Source: Candidatus Mediterraneibacter faecavium
GTDB taxonomy: Bacteria > Bacillota > Clostridia > Lachnospirales > Lachnospiraceae
Assembly (NCBI GenBank): GCA_019119995.1
Contig: DWVY01000028.1
Location: forward strand, 1-64,000
Direction: 5' to 3'
DNA length: 64,000 nucleotides
The translations under genes and the position numbers were made by a program. The notes beneath the pieces were generated by a model. That model searched no databases, had not been told where the DNA came from, and saw only the letters and a program-made list of their open reading frames with translations. This document shows, piece after piece, positions 29,346-38,491 of this stretch. Each line of letters opens with the position of its first letter. The first letter of the stretch is position 1.

Positions 29346-29810
29346 TTATCCCTGTACTCCTTTTGAAACGATCCTGCGGATCTTCTCCATAACGATTGAT
29401 GTATCTTCTGCCGTACGTATCGCGCACATGATCGTGTCATCCCCCGCAATGCAGCCGACGACTTCATGCCACTTCATAGCGTCCACCGCAGCCGCGACTG
29501 CCATTGCCATTCCGGATACCGTCTTAATGACAAGGATATTCTGCGCCTTGTCCATTGAGACATAGCCGTCGCGCAGCACCCGGATGTATTTCTCATTCAT
29601 TTCGGGTTCTTCCTGTCTGTGTATGACATATTTCTGTCTGCCGCCGCTGACCGAGATCTTGGTCAGCTTCAGGTCGCGGATATCTCTGGAGACAGTTGCC
29701 TGTGTCACCTTGAACCCTGCATTATTCAGGTATTCCGCCAGTTCTTCCTGCGTCTCGATATCATACTGGCTGATCAGTTCAATGATTTTTGCATGTCGGC
29801 TGACTTTCAT
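29346..29810 (-). CDS. argR: Arginine repressor ArgR
   Basis: 154 aa. The N-terminal winged helix (TQEELAEYLNNAGFKVTQATVSRDIRDLKL) has the ATVSRDI recognition helix; the C-terminal hexamerisation and arginine-binding part has GCIAGDDTIM. It represses arginine biosynthesis and activates catabolism in response to L-arginine. No arg genes are in the window. Position between nadK and recN matches the spore-former arrangement. Confidence 0.95.
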   Translation of the reverse strand: MKVSRHAKIIELISQYDIETQEELAEYLNNAGFKVTQATVSRDIRDLKLTKISVSGGRQKYVIHRQEEPEMNEKYIRVLRDGYVSMDKAQNILVIKTVSGMAMAVAAAVDAMKWHEVVGCIAGDDTIMCAIRTAEDTSIVMEKIRRIVSKGVQG

Positions 29811-29816
29811 CTTTCT

Positions 29817-30650
29817 CTAATTTCCTTTCATTTTTCTGCGCATTGTTATCATGAAACTCTCACGGCTGAGCTTGATGAGCCTCGCGGTCTGCTCCGCCTT
29901 CCTGATGCAGACTTTCTCGCCTGTCACAAGTGTTGTCTGTTCCGCTCCGTCGAAGCAGAGAGAGACCTGCTCCTGTCTGCCGTAACGTCCTTCACAGACC
30001 TCCACTTCGATCGTATCGCCCGCCGAGAGTACGACACTGCTGGTATTGAGCGCATGGGAACAGATCGGAGTGACCACGATCATCTTTGCCGTCGGCTCAA
30101 CCACCGGCCCCCCTGCGGAAAGATTATATCCGGTACTGCCTGTCGGCGTAGAGAGGATCACGCCGTCTGCGTGATAGGTGTTAAGAAGCGTGCCGTTTAC
30201 ATAAATGTTAAAACTGACGATCCTCACCTTTCCCTCTCTTGCGAGGACGATATCATTCATTGCAATGTCTGTCCGGGAACCGCGGAACGCCCCCTCCAGC
30301 ATCATACGCTCTTCGATATCAGGTTCTCCTTCAAAAAGCCGGTCCAGAGCCGGTTTGAAATCTTTAAGCTCTACATCGGTCAGATAACCGAGCGTGCCCA
30401 GATTGATGCCCAGAAGAGGCAGCGTGTTCCTGCCGAGGTCACGTACCGCACGGATCAGCGTGCCGTCCCCGCCGAGTACGAGCCCGCACCGGGCGTCCGC
30501 AGGAACAGTTCCCGGGATGATGTGTCCTTCGCTGTCTTTTTCCGAAACGTAACATTTCTTTCCGTTGCTTTCAATATATTGTCTGATCTCGTTTGTGATC
30601 GCGAAATCCGGATCCTTTAATTTGTTTGTAATAATATAAAAGCCGTCCAT
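29817..30650 (-). CDS. nadK: NAD kinase
   Basis: 277 aa. GGDGT motif (VLGGDGTLIRAV), NDIVLAR, and the PTGSTGYNLSAGGP signature are those of ATP-dependent NAD kinase, which makes NADP+. Ribosome site AGAGG 6 bases before ATG. It is inserted between tlyA and argR relative to Bacillus, an arrangement common in Clostridia. Confidence 0.95.
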   Translation of the reverse strand: MDGFYIITNKLKDPDFAITNEIRQYIESNGKKCYVSEKDSEGHIIPGTVPADARCGLVLGGDGTLIRAVRDLGRNTLPLLGINLGTLGYLTDVELKDFKPALDRLFEGEPDIEERMMLEGAFRGSRTDIAMNDIVLAREGKVRIVSFNIYVNGTLLNTYHADGVILSTPTGSTGYNLSAGGPVVEPTAKMIVVTPICSHALNTSSVVLSAGDTIEVEVCEGRYGRQEQVSLCFDGAEQTTLVTGEKVCIRKAEQTARLIKLSRESFMITMRRKMKGN

Positions 30651-30668
30651 CCTGTACCTCTTACAGTT

Positions 30669-31475
30669 TTACTTTGCCAGCGCCGCAAATGCATTGTCTA
30701 CAACTGTCTCCGGATCGATCCCGTGGTTTTCCCCTGTCTTCTCTGCACTTTTTCTGAGATGGATCAGATACTCGATATTTCCTTCCGGGCCTTTGATCGG
30801 TGAAAAGTCGAGGGCACAGAGATCAAAGCCGATAGACATGGCATGGTCCATCACTTTGCGGATCACTTCCAGATGGGTGCTCTTCTCCCGCACGACGCCT
30901 TTCTTTCCCACTTTCTCCCTGCCCGCCTCAAACTGGGGCTTGATCAGGGCTACGATCTCCCCATTGTCTCTCAGGTAATCACGGATCGGCGTCAGGACTT
31001 TCGTCAGAGAGATAAAGGAGACGTCGATCGAAGAAAAGTCCACAGGCTCTCCGATGTCATCGGGCGTGACATAACGGATGTTTGTCTTTTCCATGCAGAC
31101 GACTCTCGGGTCGTTCCGCAGTTTCCAGTCCAGCTGGCCGCGGCCTACATCAATGGCGAACACTTTCCTGGCGCCGTTTTGCAGCATACAGTCTGTAAAC
31201 CCTCCTGTCGAAGATCCGACATCCGTACACACTTTATCCCTTACATCCACATCGAAATTTGCCAGGGCTTTCTCAAGCTTGAGACCTCCACGGCTTACAT
31301 ACGGGAGTGTATGCCCCCGTACTTCGATCGTTACTTCCGGAGCGAAAGTACTCCCCGCCTTGTCTTCTCTCTGGCCGTCGACAAATACATTTCCCGACAT
31401 GATGACGGCTTTCGCCTTCTCGCGTGATCCCGCCAGATTTCTCTTTACAAGTAATACATCCAAACGTTCTTTCAT
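30669..31475 (-). CDS. tlyA: TlyA family rRNA 2'-O-methyltransferase (S4 + FtsJ domains)
   Basis: 268 aa. N-terminal S4 RNA-binding domain (ERLDVLLVKRNLAGSREKAK), then a Rossmann methyltransferase with DVGSSTGGFTDCML (SAM site) and conserved aspartates. Relatives methylate 16S/23S rRNA cytidines (capreomycin sensitivity) and were once called hemolysin A. It starts 1 base after the dxs stop. Confidence 0.92.
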   Translation of the reverse strand: MKERLDVLLVKRNLAGSREKAKAVIMSGNVFVDGQREDKAGSTFAPEVTIEVRGHTLPYVSRGGLKLEKALANFDVDVRDKVCTDVGSSTGGFTDCMLQNGARKVFAIDVGRGQLDWKLRNDPRVVCMEKTNIRYVTPDDIGEPVDFSSIDVSFISLTKVLTPIRDYLRDNGEIVALIKPQFEAGREKVGKKGVVREKSTHLEVIRKVMDHAMSIGFDLCALDFSPIKGPEGNIEYLIHLRKSAEKTGENHGIDPETVVDNAFAALAK

Positions 31476-31476
31476 C

Positions 31477-33351
31477 TTATCTGTCCTTTATCATCAAATA
31501 GTCCGAGATCGCCTGTTTCACGATCGTATCACAGTCCAACCCGACCTCTTTTCTGAGGATCTCCACATTTCCATGCTCCACATAATCATCTGAGATCCCG
31601 ATATTTCGTACATGCACATCCAGCTTTGCAGAAGACACATAGTCCATCACCTGTTCGCCGAATCCGCCTGTCAGTACGTTCTCCTCGATCGTCACAAACA
31701 GGCAGTGATCTTTGGAAAGGTGCTCCAGCATCTCTTTATCAAAAGGCTTCACGAATCTTGCGTTGACCAGACTGCAGCTGTAGCCGGTGTCCTTGAGTTT
31801 CCGTCTGACACGGTCCGCCAGCTCCGCCATATGTCCTACAAATATGACCGCGATATTCTCTTCTTCATAGAGGATCTCACTTTTGCCGTATTCAACCGGA
31901 GCCCGGAATTCCCGCATCCCTTCGTATGCGCCTCCGCGCGGGTACCGGACCGCGATCGGGTACTGGAAGTCAACGGCAAAGCGGATCATATCCGCCATCT
32001 CCCATCGGTTCTTCGGCGAGATGACCGTCATATTCGGGATCGTTGACAGGAACGACAGGTCAAAGACTCCCTGATGCGTTTCCCCGTCGCTTCCCACAAG
32101 CCCTGCCCGGTCCACTGCGATCACCACCGGAAGGTTCTGGAGGCAGACATCATGAAGCGTCTGGTCATACGCTCTCTGTAAAAAGGAAGAATAGACGGCG
32201 AACACCGGCTTCATGCCGCCCGCCGCAAGCCCTGCGGCAAATGTCATGGCATGTTCTTCCGCGATCCCCACATCGAAAAAGCGGTTCGGGAAATGTTTCG
32301 CGAATGTAGACAGCCCTGTTCCATCCGCCATGGCAGCGGTGATGGCAACAACTTTATCGTCCTTTTTCGCAATATCCGTGAGTACTTTTGAGAAAACCTG
32401 CGTGTAGCTGTCTGTCGTGCTGGCCTCCGCCGGCTCCCCTGTCTCAATCTGAAAGGGGCCTGTGCCGTGGAATTTCGCAGGGTTCTCTTCCGCCGGAGGA
32501 TATCCTTTCCCTTTCTTGGTTATGACATGCACGAGCACTGCATGATCTACCCGCTTTGCCTCATTGAATACTTTCACAAGCTTACGGATATCATGTCCGT
32601 CTACCGGACCGAGATAGGTGATGTCCATATCCTCAAAGAACATCCCCGGCACGAGGAGCTGCTTGATACCGCTCTTTGTCCTTCGGATCTGGCTGATGAT
32701 CCGGTCCCCTTTCCGGGGGATTTTTTTCAGGGTATCTTCGACGCCCTTTTTGATGTCCGTATATGCCTGCGCGGTCCGGATCCCGTTCAGGTATCTGGAC
32801 ATGCCGCCCACATTCTCTGATATCGACATATTGTTATCATTGAGGACGATAATAAAATTACTCTTCAGTCTTGATGCATTGTTCAACGCTTCATAAGCCA
32901 TGCCGCCTGTCAGGGATCCGTCCCCGATCACCGACACGACGCTGTGCTCTTCTCCTCTGAGTTCCCGTGCGGCCACATAGCCGAGCCCGGCGGATATAGA
33001 AGTGGAGCTGTGCCCTGTATCGAACGCGTCACAGTCACTTTCTTTCCGCTTCGGGAATCCGCTCATCCCGCCATATTTGCGCAGACTGTCAAACCCGTCC
33101 CGGCGGCCTGTGAGCAGCTTGTGTGTATAGGACTGATGCCCTACATCCCATATCAGTTTGTCTTCAGGAAAGTCAAGAGTCAAATGCAGCGCCATCGTAA
33201 GTTCTACGACTCCAAGATTAGATGCAAGATGCCCTCCTGTACGGCTGATCTTCTCGATCAGGAACTGGCGGATCTCATCCGCGAGAAGTTTGAGCTGCTC
33301 TCCGTTTAATTTTTTTATATCATTTGCATGACGGATCATTTCAAGTACCAT
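31477..33351 (-). CDS. dxs: 1-deoxy-D-xylulose-5-phosphate synthase
   Basis: 624 aa. Thiamine diphosphate motif GDGSLTGGMAYEALNNA, N-terminal HxxxGHQSYTHK and the transketolase central domain with AAGLAAGGMKPV. It makes DXP from pyruvate and glyceraldehyde-3-phosphate, the entry to the MEP isoprenoid pathway and to thiamine/pyridoxal. GGAGG sits 6 bases before the ATG. It follows ispA, so two isoprenoid steps are co-transcribed. Confidence 0.96.
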   Translation of the reverse strand: MVLEMIRHANDIKKLNGEQLKLLADEIRQFLIEKISRTGGHLASNLGVVELTMALHLTLDFPEDKLIWDVGHQSYTHKLLTGRRDGFDSLRKYGGMSGFPKRKESDCDAFDTGHSSTSISAGLGYVAARELRGEEHSVVSVIGDGSLTGGMAYEALNNASRLKSNFIIVLNDNNMSISENVGGMSRYLNGIRTAQAYTDIKKGVEDTLKKIPRKGDRIISQIRRTKSGIKQLLVPGMFFEDMDITYLGPVDGHDIRKLVKVFNEAKRVDHAVLVHVITKKGKGYPPAEENPAKFHGTGPFQIETGEPAEASTTDSYTQVFSKVLTDIAKKDDKVVAITAAMADGTGLSTFAKHFPNRFFDVGIAEEHAMTFAAGLAAGGMKPVFAVYSSFLQRAYDQTLHDVCLQNLPVVIAVDRAGLVGSDGETHQGVFDLSFLSTIPNMTVISPKNRWEMADMIRFAVDFQYPIAVRYPRGGAYEGMREFRAPVEYGKSEILYEEENIAVIFVGHMAELADRVRRKLKDTGYSCSLVNARFVKPFDKEMLEHLSKDHCLFVTIEENVLTGGFGEQVMDYVSSAKLDVHVRNIGISDDYVEHGNVEILRKEVGLDCDTIVKQAISDYLMIKDR

Positions 33352-33375
33352 AACGATCCTCCTTGTCTTTCCTGT

Positions 33376-34266
33376 TTATTTTTCTCTGTATACGAGCCAT
33401 TCCAGCAGTTCGTTCAGGAACATATCCTCATTCTGCATTTCCTTGAGCGTATCGAGAGCCTCTGAGGTCAGACGTTTTACTTCTTCCCTGGATTCATCTA
33501 TGCCTCTTAAGGTTACGTACGTAGTCTTCTCATTTTTTTCATCACTGTGTACCGGTTTCCCCAGCATTTCCGTCGTGCTCGTGACGTCTAGGATATCATC
33601 CTGGATCTGGAATGCCATCCCCACTTTTCCCGCGATCTCTTCGATCTTTGAGACCTCTTCGTCGGATGCGCCTGCGAGGACAGCTCCGACCATGACAGAC
33701 GCCTCTATGAGCGCTCCCGTCTTCAGACGGTAGATAAAGTCGAGCACATCACCGGTTATCCTGCGGCCGGACTCTTTGACATCCACCACCTGGCCGCCGA
33801 TCATACCGTAGATCCCCGCCTTATCAGCCAGTATTTTGAGCGCCCGTCCGATCATAAGGCTGTTTTCAGGCTCCAGTTCAAAGGCAGTGCATGCCGTCTC
33901 AAACGCATAGTTCAAAAGAGCATCCCCTGCAAGGATCCCCATATCCTCTCCATAGACTACATGGGTCGTCTTTCTTCCGCGGCGGTAGTCGTCATTGTCC
34001 ATTGCCGGAAGATCATCATGTACCAGGGAATAGGTATGGATCATCTCGATCGCAGCCATAAACGGCTCGATCCGTTTTCCCTTTCCGCCAAACAGTTCAA
34101 AAGATTCCCGCATCAGCATAGGCCGGAGACGCTTTCCGCCTGCCATCAGGCTGTACTCCATGGCTTCCATGATCACTTTCTGATATCCGGTCTGCTCAGG
34201 CAGGTATTTCTGCAGGATATCCTCGATCAATTCCGTTCTTTTTTGATATTCTTCTTTAAAATTCAT
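33376..34266 (-). CDS. ispA: Farnesyl/geranyl diphosphate synthase
   Basis: 296 aa. First aspartate-rich motif DDLPAMDNDD and second DDILD, plus GGKRLRPML for diphosphate binding. I start at MNFKEEYQ (34266): GGAG lies 6 bases before it, and its first bases overlap the xseB end. The longer start adds nine residues encoded inside xseB. Product chain length (C15 or C20) cannot be fixed by eye. Confidence 0.94.
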   Translation of the reverse strand: MNFKEEYQKRTELIEDILQKYLPEQTGYQKVIMEAMEYSLMAGGKRLRPMLMRESFELFGGKGKRIEPFMAAIEMIHTYSLVHDDLPAMDNDDYRRGRKTTHVVYGEDMGILAGDALLNYAFETACTAFELEPENSLMIGRALKILADKAGIYGMIGGQVVDVKESGRRITGDVLDFIYRLKTGALIEASVMVGAVLAGASDEEVSKIEEIAGKVGMAFQIQDDILDVTSTTEMLGKPVHSDEKNEKTTYVTLRGIDESREEVKRLTSEALDTLKEMQNEDMFLNELLEWLVYREK

Positions 34267-34516
34267 GAGTTTCTCCATCTTCGTCCAGAACAAGGACTTT
34301 CTTTTCTACTTCATCGATTGTACGGTTACACTCTTTTAGGATCTTCATGCCTTTATGATACAGGTCAAAAGACTGCTCCAGCGTCACATCACTGTCCTCC
34401 ATCTTCCCGATCACTTCTTCAAGATCTTCAAACATCTCTTCCAGGTTTTCTCTCTTACCTGTCTCCTCTGCATTTTCCACTGCAGTTTCCGTTACTTTAC
34501 TCGCAGTATCGCTCAC
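34256..34516 (-). CDS. xseB: Exonuclease VII small subunit
   Basis: 86 aa. NLEEMFEDLEEVIGKMEDSDVTLEQSFDLYHKGMK is the XseB helical hairpin, preceded by a variable acidic N-terminal tail. The start codon is GTG, with GGAGG 7 bases upstream. It partners the XseA encoded just before it in degrading single-stranded DNA. Confidence 0.94.
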   Translation of the reverse strand: MSDTASKVTETAVENAEETGKRENLEEMFEDLEEVIGKMEDSDVTLEQSFDLYHKGMKILKECNRTIDEVEKKVLVLDEDGETHEF

Positions 34517-34536
34517 TTTGCGGCCTCCTTATTCTG

Positions 34537-35742
34537 CTATTCGATTTCTTCTCCGGTTCCGGTGACCAATGCATGTATCCTGCCGTCACTGACAAAGATC
34601 TCCAGCCTGGTCCCGTCGCTGACCTGCCGGATACTTCTGACATTTTCTCCGTTTTGATCCTGTATATAGGAATAACCGTGGCTGAGTTTCTCTAACGGTG
34701 ATAATCCTTTCATCTTTTCCACGCACAGAGCCAGCCGGTGTCTCTCCCGGTCAAGCCGGTTCTTCATCAGCAGCCTGAGACGGGTTTCCAGATCCGCTGC
34801 ATATTGTCTGCTCTCGTTTAATTTCTGACGGGGATGTGCATAGTCAAGCCGCATCCGCAGCCGTTCAAGTACAGCGCGTTTCTCTGACAGTTTCAATGTG
34901 ATCTGTCTTTGCATGGATTCCCGATATATGCGCATCCGCTCTTTTGCTTCCCGGAGATCATAGACGGCAAGTTCTGCAGCCGCCGACGGCGTCGGGGCGC
35001 GGAGATCTGCAACGAAATCTGCGATCGTAGTATCTGTCTCATGTCCGACCGCAGATATGACCGGTATCCTGCACTCAAAGATCGCTCTGGCAACAGGCTC
35101 TTCATTAAACGCCCAGAGATCTTCGATACTTCCGCCGCCGCGTCCGACGATCATTACATCCACTTTTTTCTTCTCGAGTGCGCGGATCCCCCTGACAATA
35201 CTTTCCACAGCGCCTTCGCCCTGCACCTGTGCAGGATATAAGATGATCTGTACATATGGATTGCGGCGTCCGGCAATATTGATGATATCCCGGACAGCGG
35301 CTCCCGTAGGCGCGGTGACGACTCCGAGCGTATGGATATACTTCGGGATCGGCTGCTTGTATTCCCGGGCAAACATGCCCATTTCTTCCAGTTCTTTCTT
35401 CAGGGCTTCAAATCTCTCATAGAGTGCGCCCGCACCGTCCAACATGATCTCTCTTGCATAGAGCTGATACTGGCCGCTCCTTTCATACACGCTGACCGCA
35501 CCGAGCACGATCACCTGCTGTCCTTCCTGTAACCGAAAAGAAAGCCCTGACCTGTGGCCTGCAAACATGACGCAGGCGATCATGCCGGACTCATCTTTTA
35601 ACGAAAAATATATATGCCCTGATGTATGATATTTACAGTTGGAGACTTCACCCTTGACATAGATACGGTTCAGCATGAAGTCCTGCGCAAACATATTTTT
35701 GATATAGGAATTGACCTGCCTCACCGTGTAGACATTTTTCAT
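34537..35742 (-). CDS. xseA: Exonuclease VII large subunit
   Basis: 401 aa. N-terminal OB fold (VKGEVSNCKYHTSGHIYFSLKD), catalytic part with GVVTAPTGAAVRDI and GRGGGSIEDLWAFNEE, coiled-coil region, and C-terminal XseB-binding part (LSPLEKLSHGYSYI). AGGAG 8 bases before ATG; 2 bases separate it from nusB. Confidence 0.96.
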   Translation of the reverse strand: MKNVYTVRQVNSYIKNMFAQDFMLNRIYVKGEVSNCKYHTSGHIYFSLKDESGMIACVMFAGHRSGLSFRLQEGQQVIVLGAVSVYERSGQYQLYAREIMLDGAGALYERFEALKKELEEMGMFAREYKQPIPKYIHTLGVVTAPTGAAVRDIINIAGRRNPYVQIILYPAQVQGEGAVESIVRGIRALEKKKVDVMIVGRGGGSIEDLWAFNEEPVARAIFECRIPVISAVGHETDTTIADFVADLRAPTPSAAAELAVYDLREAKERMRIYRESMQRQITLKLSEKRAVLERLRMRLDYAHPRQKLNESRQYAADLETRLRLLMKNRLDRERHRLALCVEKMKGLSPLEKLSHGYSYIQDQNGENVRSIRQVSDGTRLEIFVSDGRIHALVTGTGEEIE

Positions 35743-35744
35743 CT

Positions 35745-36152
35745 TCAGGACTCCTGTTTTGCGACTTTACCGAGCACGCCGTTGACAAAGGAAGAGCTGC
35801 TGTCGCCGCCGAATCTTTTCGCCAGCTCTACAGCCTCATTGATCGCGACGCCTTCGGGCACATCGTCATCCCATTTCATCTCATAGACGGCAAGGCGCAG
35901 GATCGTAAGATCCACCTTATTCATCCGGGCTGTCTTCCATCCCTTTGACACGTCATTGAGCAGGCGGTCGATCTCTTCTACGTGGGAGATCACGCCTTCA
36001 TACTTTTTCTGTATATCATCCTTGTTCTTTGCGCTGGCATTCTCGATAGACTCGAAATAATACTTCAGATGCTCCGGCATCTCCGCTTCATCGTTAAATT
36101 CAATCTGGAAAAGCATCTTAAATACATGCTCTCTCAGCTCTGATCTTGTCAT
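35745..36152 (-). CDS. nusB: Transcription antitermination factor NusB
   Basis: 135 aa, all-helical NusB fold: TRSELREHVFKMLFQIEF at the N-terminus and EAVELAKRFGGDSSSSFVNGVLGKVA at the C-terminus. It supports rRNA antitermination with NusE. A GGAG site lies 9 bases before the ATG. It probably starts the xseA-recN transcript or is read from the Asp23 promoter. Confidence 0.95.
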   Translation of the reverse strand: MTRSELREHVFKMLFQIEFNDEAEMPEHLKYYFESIENASAKNKDDIQKKYEGVISHVEEIDRLLNDVSKGWKTARMNKVDLTILRLAVYEMKWDDDVPEGVAINEAVELAKRFGGDSSSSFVNGVLGKVAKQES

Positions 36153-36182
36153 AGTAATCTTCTCCTTCTGTCATAACTATAG

Positions 36183-36206
36183 AAAAAGGATGTCTTGCGA
36201 CATCCT
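36183..36206 (-). terminator. Tetraloop terminator between the Asp23 gene and nusB
   Basis: Minus strand AGGATGTC-GCAA-GACATCCT followed by TTTTC: perfect 8-bp stem with a GNRA loop. A TTGCAA..TATAAT pair at 36209-36238 (18-base spacer) lies so close that its start point would fall inside this stem. Confidence 0.75.
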
Positions 36207-36254
36207 CTATTATACAACACGGGGTGCATGATTTGCAATAACACCCGAAACGGA

Positions 36255-36638
36255 TCAGTCCTGTTTCTCCATCTCGACCCCGGCCACTTTAATATTGACA
36301 TCAGCAACCTCAAGGCCGGTCATATTTTCGACGGCATTTTTCACTTTCTCCTGAACTTTTCCGGTCACATCGACAATGCTGTAATTATATTTGATGTTAA
36401 GTGCAAGGGATACTGTCACCACACCCTCAAGAACATCTACTTTTACTCCCTTTGAAAGGTTCTTGATCCCGAGTTTTCCGATCACCTCATTGGTGATATT
36501 ACCGGCCATGGAAGCAACGCCTTCAACTTCTGTAGCCGCAAGCGCTGCAATGATCGCAACCACTTCGTCAGCGATCTTTACTTCACCCAGGCTTGCCTCG
36601 TTCTGTATCGTATAAGTGTTCTTTTCGTCCTTAGCCAT
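36255..36638 (-). CDS. Asp23/Gls24 family envelope stress protein
   Basis: 127 aa. GEVKIADEVVAIIAALAATEVEGVASMAG is the Asp23 family core (YqhY/YloU type in Bacillus). Bacillus YqhY lies next to acetyl-CoA carboxylase genes and nusB; here acc genes are absent but nusB is kept. The start at 36638 has GGGAGG 8 bases upstream; a TTG two codons earlier is rejected. Molecular function unknown; possibly membrane or lipid homeostasis. Confidence 0.88.
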   Translation of the reverse strand: MAKDEKNTYTIQNEASLGEVKIADEVVAIIAALAATEVEGVASMAGNITNEVIGKLGIKNLSKGVKVDVLEGVVTVSLALNIKYNYSIVDVTGKVQEKVKNAVENMTGLEVADVNIKVAGVEMEKQD

Positions 36639-36674
36639 CTTCAAAACCTCCCGTTTTGTCTAATCTCTTTCCCC

Positions 36675-36702
36675 ATTATAGCAAATATCCGTTCATTTGC
36701 AA
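36675..36702 (-). promoter_or_regulatory. Sigma-A promoter of the Asp23-family gene
   Basis: TTGCAA, 16-base spacer, TATAAT on the minus strand. The spacer holds the dyad GCAAAT..ATTTGC, which could be an operator. Confidence 0.75.
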
Positions 36703-36713
36703 AGAAAAACCTT

Positions 36714-38306
36714 TTACGAACGCCCGAATTCAGAGAGGATAAGGCCGTCGTTGCGTTCCTGTGTCATACGGATGCTCCATTCATGGACAAACAGGAGCAG
36801 CGGACGGTCTTTTAAGTCTTTGATCTTCTTCATATCCGAAGTTCCGCTGACATGATCGAGATCGATATTTTCATTCTCGATCCAACGGATATGTTCATAC
36901 GGCAGGTTCTCAAGGATGATCTCAACGTTGTATTCATTTTTTAATCTGTATTTCAGCACGTCAAACTGCAGTACTCCCACAACTCCGACAATGATCTCCT
37001 CCATGCCGGTGTTGTACTCCTGAAAGATCTGGATCGCTCCCTCCTGGGCGATCTGGTTAATGCCTTTTACAAACTGCTTTCTCTTCATCGTGTCCACCTG
37101 ACGCACCCTTGCAAAATGCTCCGGTGCAAATGTGGGAATTCCTTCAAAAGCAAACTTATCTTTCGATGTAGTCAGCGTGTCTCCGATAGAAAAGATTCCC
37201 GGATCAAAGACGCCGATAACATCTCCGGCGTAGGCTTTATCGATGATCTTCCGTTCGCTTGCCATCATCTGCTGGGGCTGCGAGAGCCTTACGTCTTTAC
37301 CGCCCTGTACGTGATAGACTGTCATTCCGGCATCAAATTCACCGGAACAGATCCTCATAAAAGCGATCCTGTCTCTATGCGCTTTATTCATGTTTGCCTG
37401 TATCTTGAAGACAAATGCCGAAAAATCCTGTTCTGTCATCGGATCGATCTCTCCGCGGTCGGACATACGCGGAAGCGGCGATGTGGTCATGGCAAGGAAG
37501 TGCTTCAGGAATGTCTCCACGCCGAAGTTCGTCAGAGCCGAGCCGAAAAACACAGGCGAGAGCTGCCCTTTATCTACAAGTTCCTGATCAAATTCCGCTG
37601 ATGCGCCGTCCAGAAGCTCGATCTCTTCCTCCAGTGTGACCTTTGCCTCTGTGCCGATCAGCCAGTCCACCTCCGGATTATTGATGGCAACTTTCTTTAC
37701 CTCGCCCATGGACGTACCTTTTCTTGTGTCAGAGAACAGATCCACTTCTTTCTCCTGACGGTCATAGACACCTTTAAACGCCTTTCCCGAGCCGATCGGC
37801 CAGTTGATCGGGCAGGTCGGGATCCCCAGCTCTTTTTCGATATCATCCAACAGGTCAAACGTGTCTTTCGCATCCCTGTCCATCTTATTGATGAACGTAA
37901 AGATCGGGATATGTCTCATGGCACATACCTTGAACAGCTTTCTTGTCTGCGCCTCCACACCTTTCGACGCATCGATCACCATGACCGCCGAATCCGCCGC
38001 CATAAGGGTACGGTACGTATCCTCCGAGAAATCCTGATGTCCAGGCGTGTCCAGGATATTGATGCAATATCCGTCATAGTTAAACTGCAGCACAGAAGAG
38101 GTTACGGAAATACCTCTTTCTTTCTCGATTTCCATCCAGTCGGAAACAGCGTGTTTCGCCGTCGCCTTGCCTTTTACAGATCCTGCCGTATTGATGACTC
38201 CGCCGTAGAGAAGAAATTTCTCTGTAAGCGTCGTCTTGCCTGCATCCGGATGAGAGATAATGGCAAATGTTCTTCTCTTTTTTATTTCACTCTTAATATC
38301 AGACAT
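36714..38306 (-). CDS. prfC: Peptide chain release factor 3
   Basis: 530 aa. Translational GTPase with G1 SHPDAGKTT, G3 DTPGHQDF, G4 NKMD and the RF3-specific C-terminal domains. It recycles RF1/RF2 from ribosomes. I start at MSDIKSEIKK, with AAAGGG 7 bases upstream. It occupies the place of accBC of Bacillus between the spoIIIA operon and the Asp23 gene. Confidence 0.95.
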   Translation of the reverse strand: MSDIKSEIKKRRTFAIISHPDAGKTTLTEKFLLYGGVINTAGSVKGKATAKHAVSDWMEIEKERGISVTSSVLQFNYDGYCINILDTPGHQDFSEDTYRTLMAADSAVMVIDASKGVEAQTRKLFKVCAMRHIPIFTFINKMDRDAKDTFDLLDDIEKELGIPTCPINWPIGSGKAFKGVYDRQEKEVDLFSDTRKGTSMGEVKKVAINNPEVDWLIGTEAKVTLEEEIELLDGASAEFDQELVDKGQLSPVFFGSALTNFGVETFLKHFLAMTTSPLPRMSDRGEIDPMTEQDFSAFVFKIQANMNKAHRDRIAFMRICSGEFDAGMTVYHVQGGKDVRLSQPQQMMASERKIIDKAYAGDVIGVFDPGIFSIGDTLTTSKDKFAFEGIPTFAPEHFARVRQVDTMKRKQFVKGINQIAQEGAIQIFQEYNTGMEEIIVGVVGVLQFDVLKYRLKNEYNVEIILENLPYEHIRWIENENIDLDHVSGTSDMKKIKDLKDRPLLLFVHEWSIRMTQERNDGLILSEFGRS

Positions 38307-38333
38307 ACTAATTCCCTTTCCTGACACGATAGC

Positions 38334-38386
38334 AGCGCCGGCTCTGTCACCGGCGCTCTATGAAGTTCCCGGAGCCTGTCTCCGGG
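38334..38386 (-). promoter_or_regulatory. prfC leader: two tandem GC-rich hairpins
   Basis: On the minus strand CCCGGAG/CTCCGGG (38368-38386, 5-base loop) is followed after about 10 bases by AGCGCCGG/CCGGCGCT (38334-38357, 8-base loop). Both loops contain ACAG. Neither has a U-tract. They lie between the promoter (38398-38426) and the ribosome binding site. Confidence 0.6.
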
Positions 38387-38397
38387 CATGCTTATTC

Positions 38398-38426
38398 AGT
38401 TTAGCATATCTGGACCGATACTTCAA
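38398..38426 (-). promoter_or_regulatory. Candidate sigma-A promoter of prfC
   Basis: TTGAAG, 17-base spacer, TAAACT on the minus strand, in the gap after spoIIIAH. Confidence 0.55.
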
Positions 38427-38491
38427 CTGTTCAACGGCTGCACTTTCTCGTACCTTTCTGTGTACTTTCTACGGGGATCCGGCATCCGTGC

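Noticed and set aside
36209-36238. TTGCAA..TATAAT as a nusB promoter
   Set aside because: Its start point would lie inside the terminator stem at 36183-36206, and the spacer is 18; kept only as a possibility.
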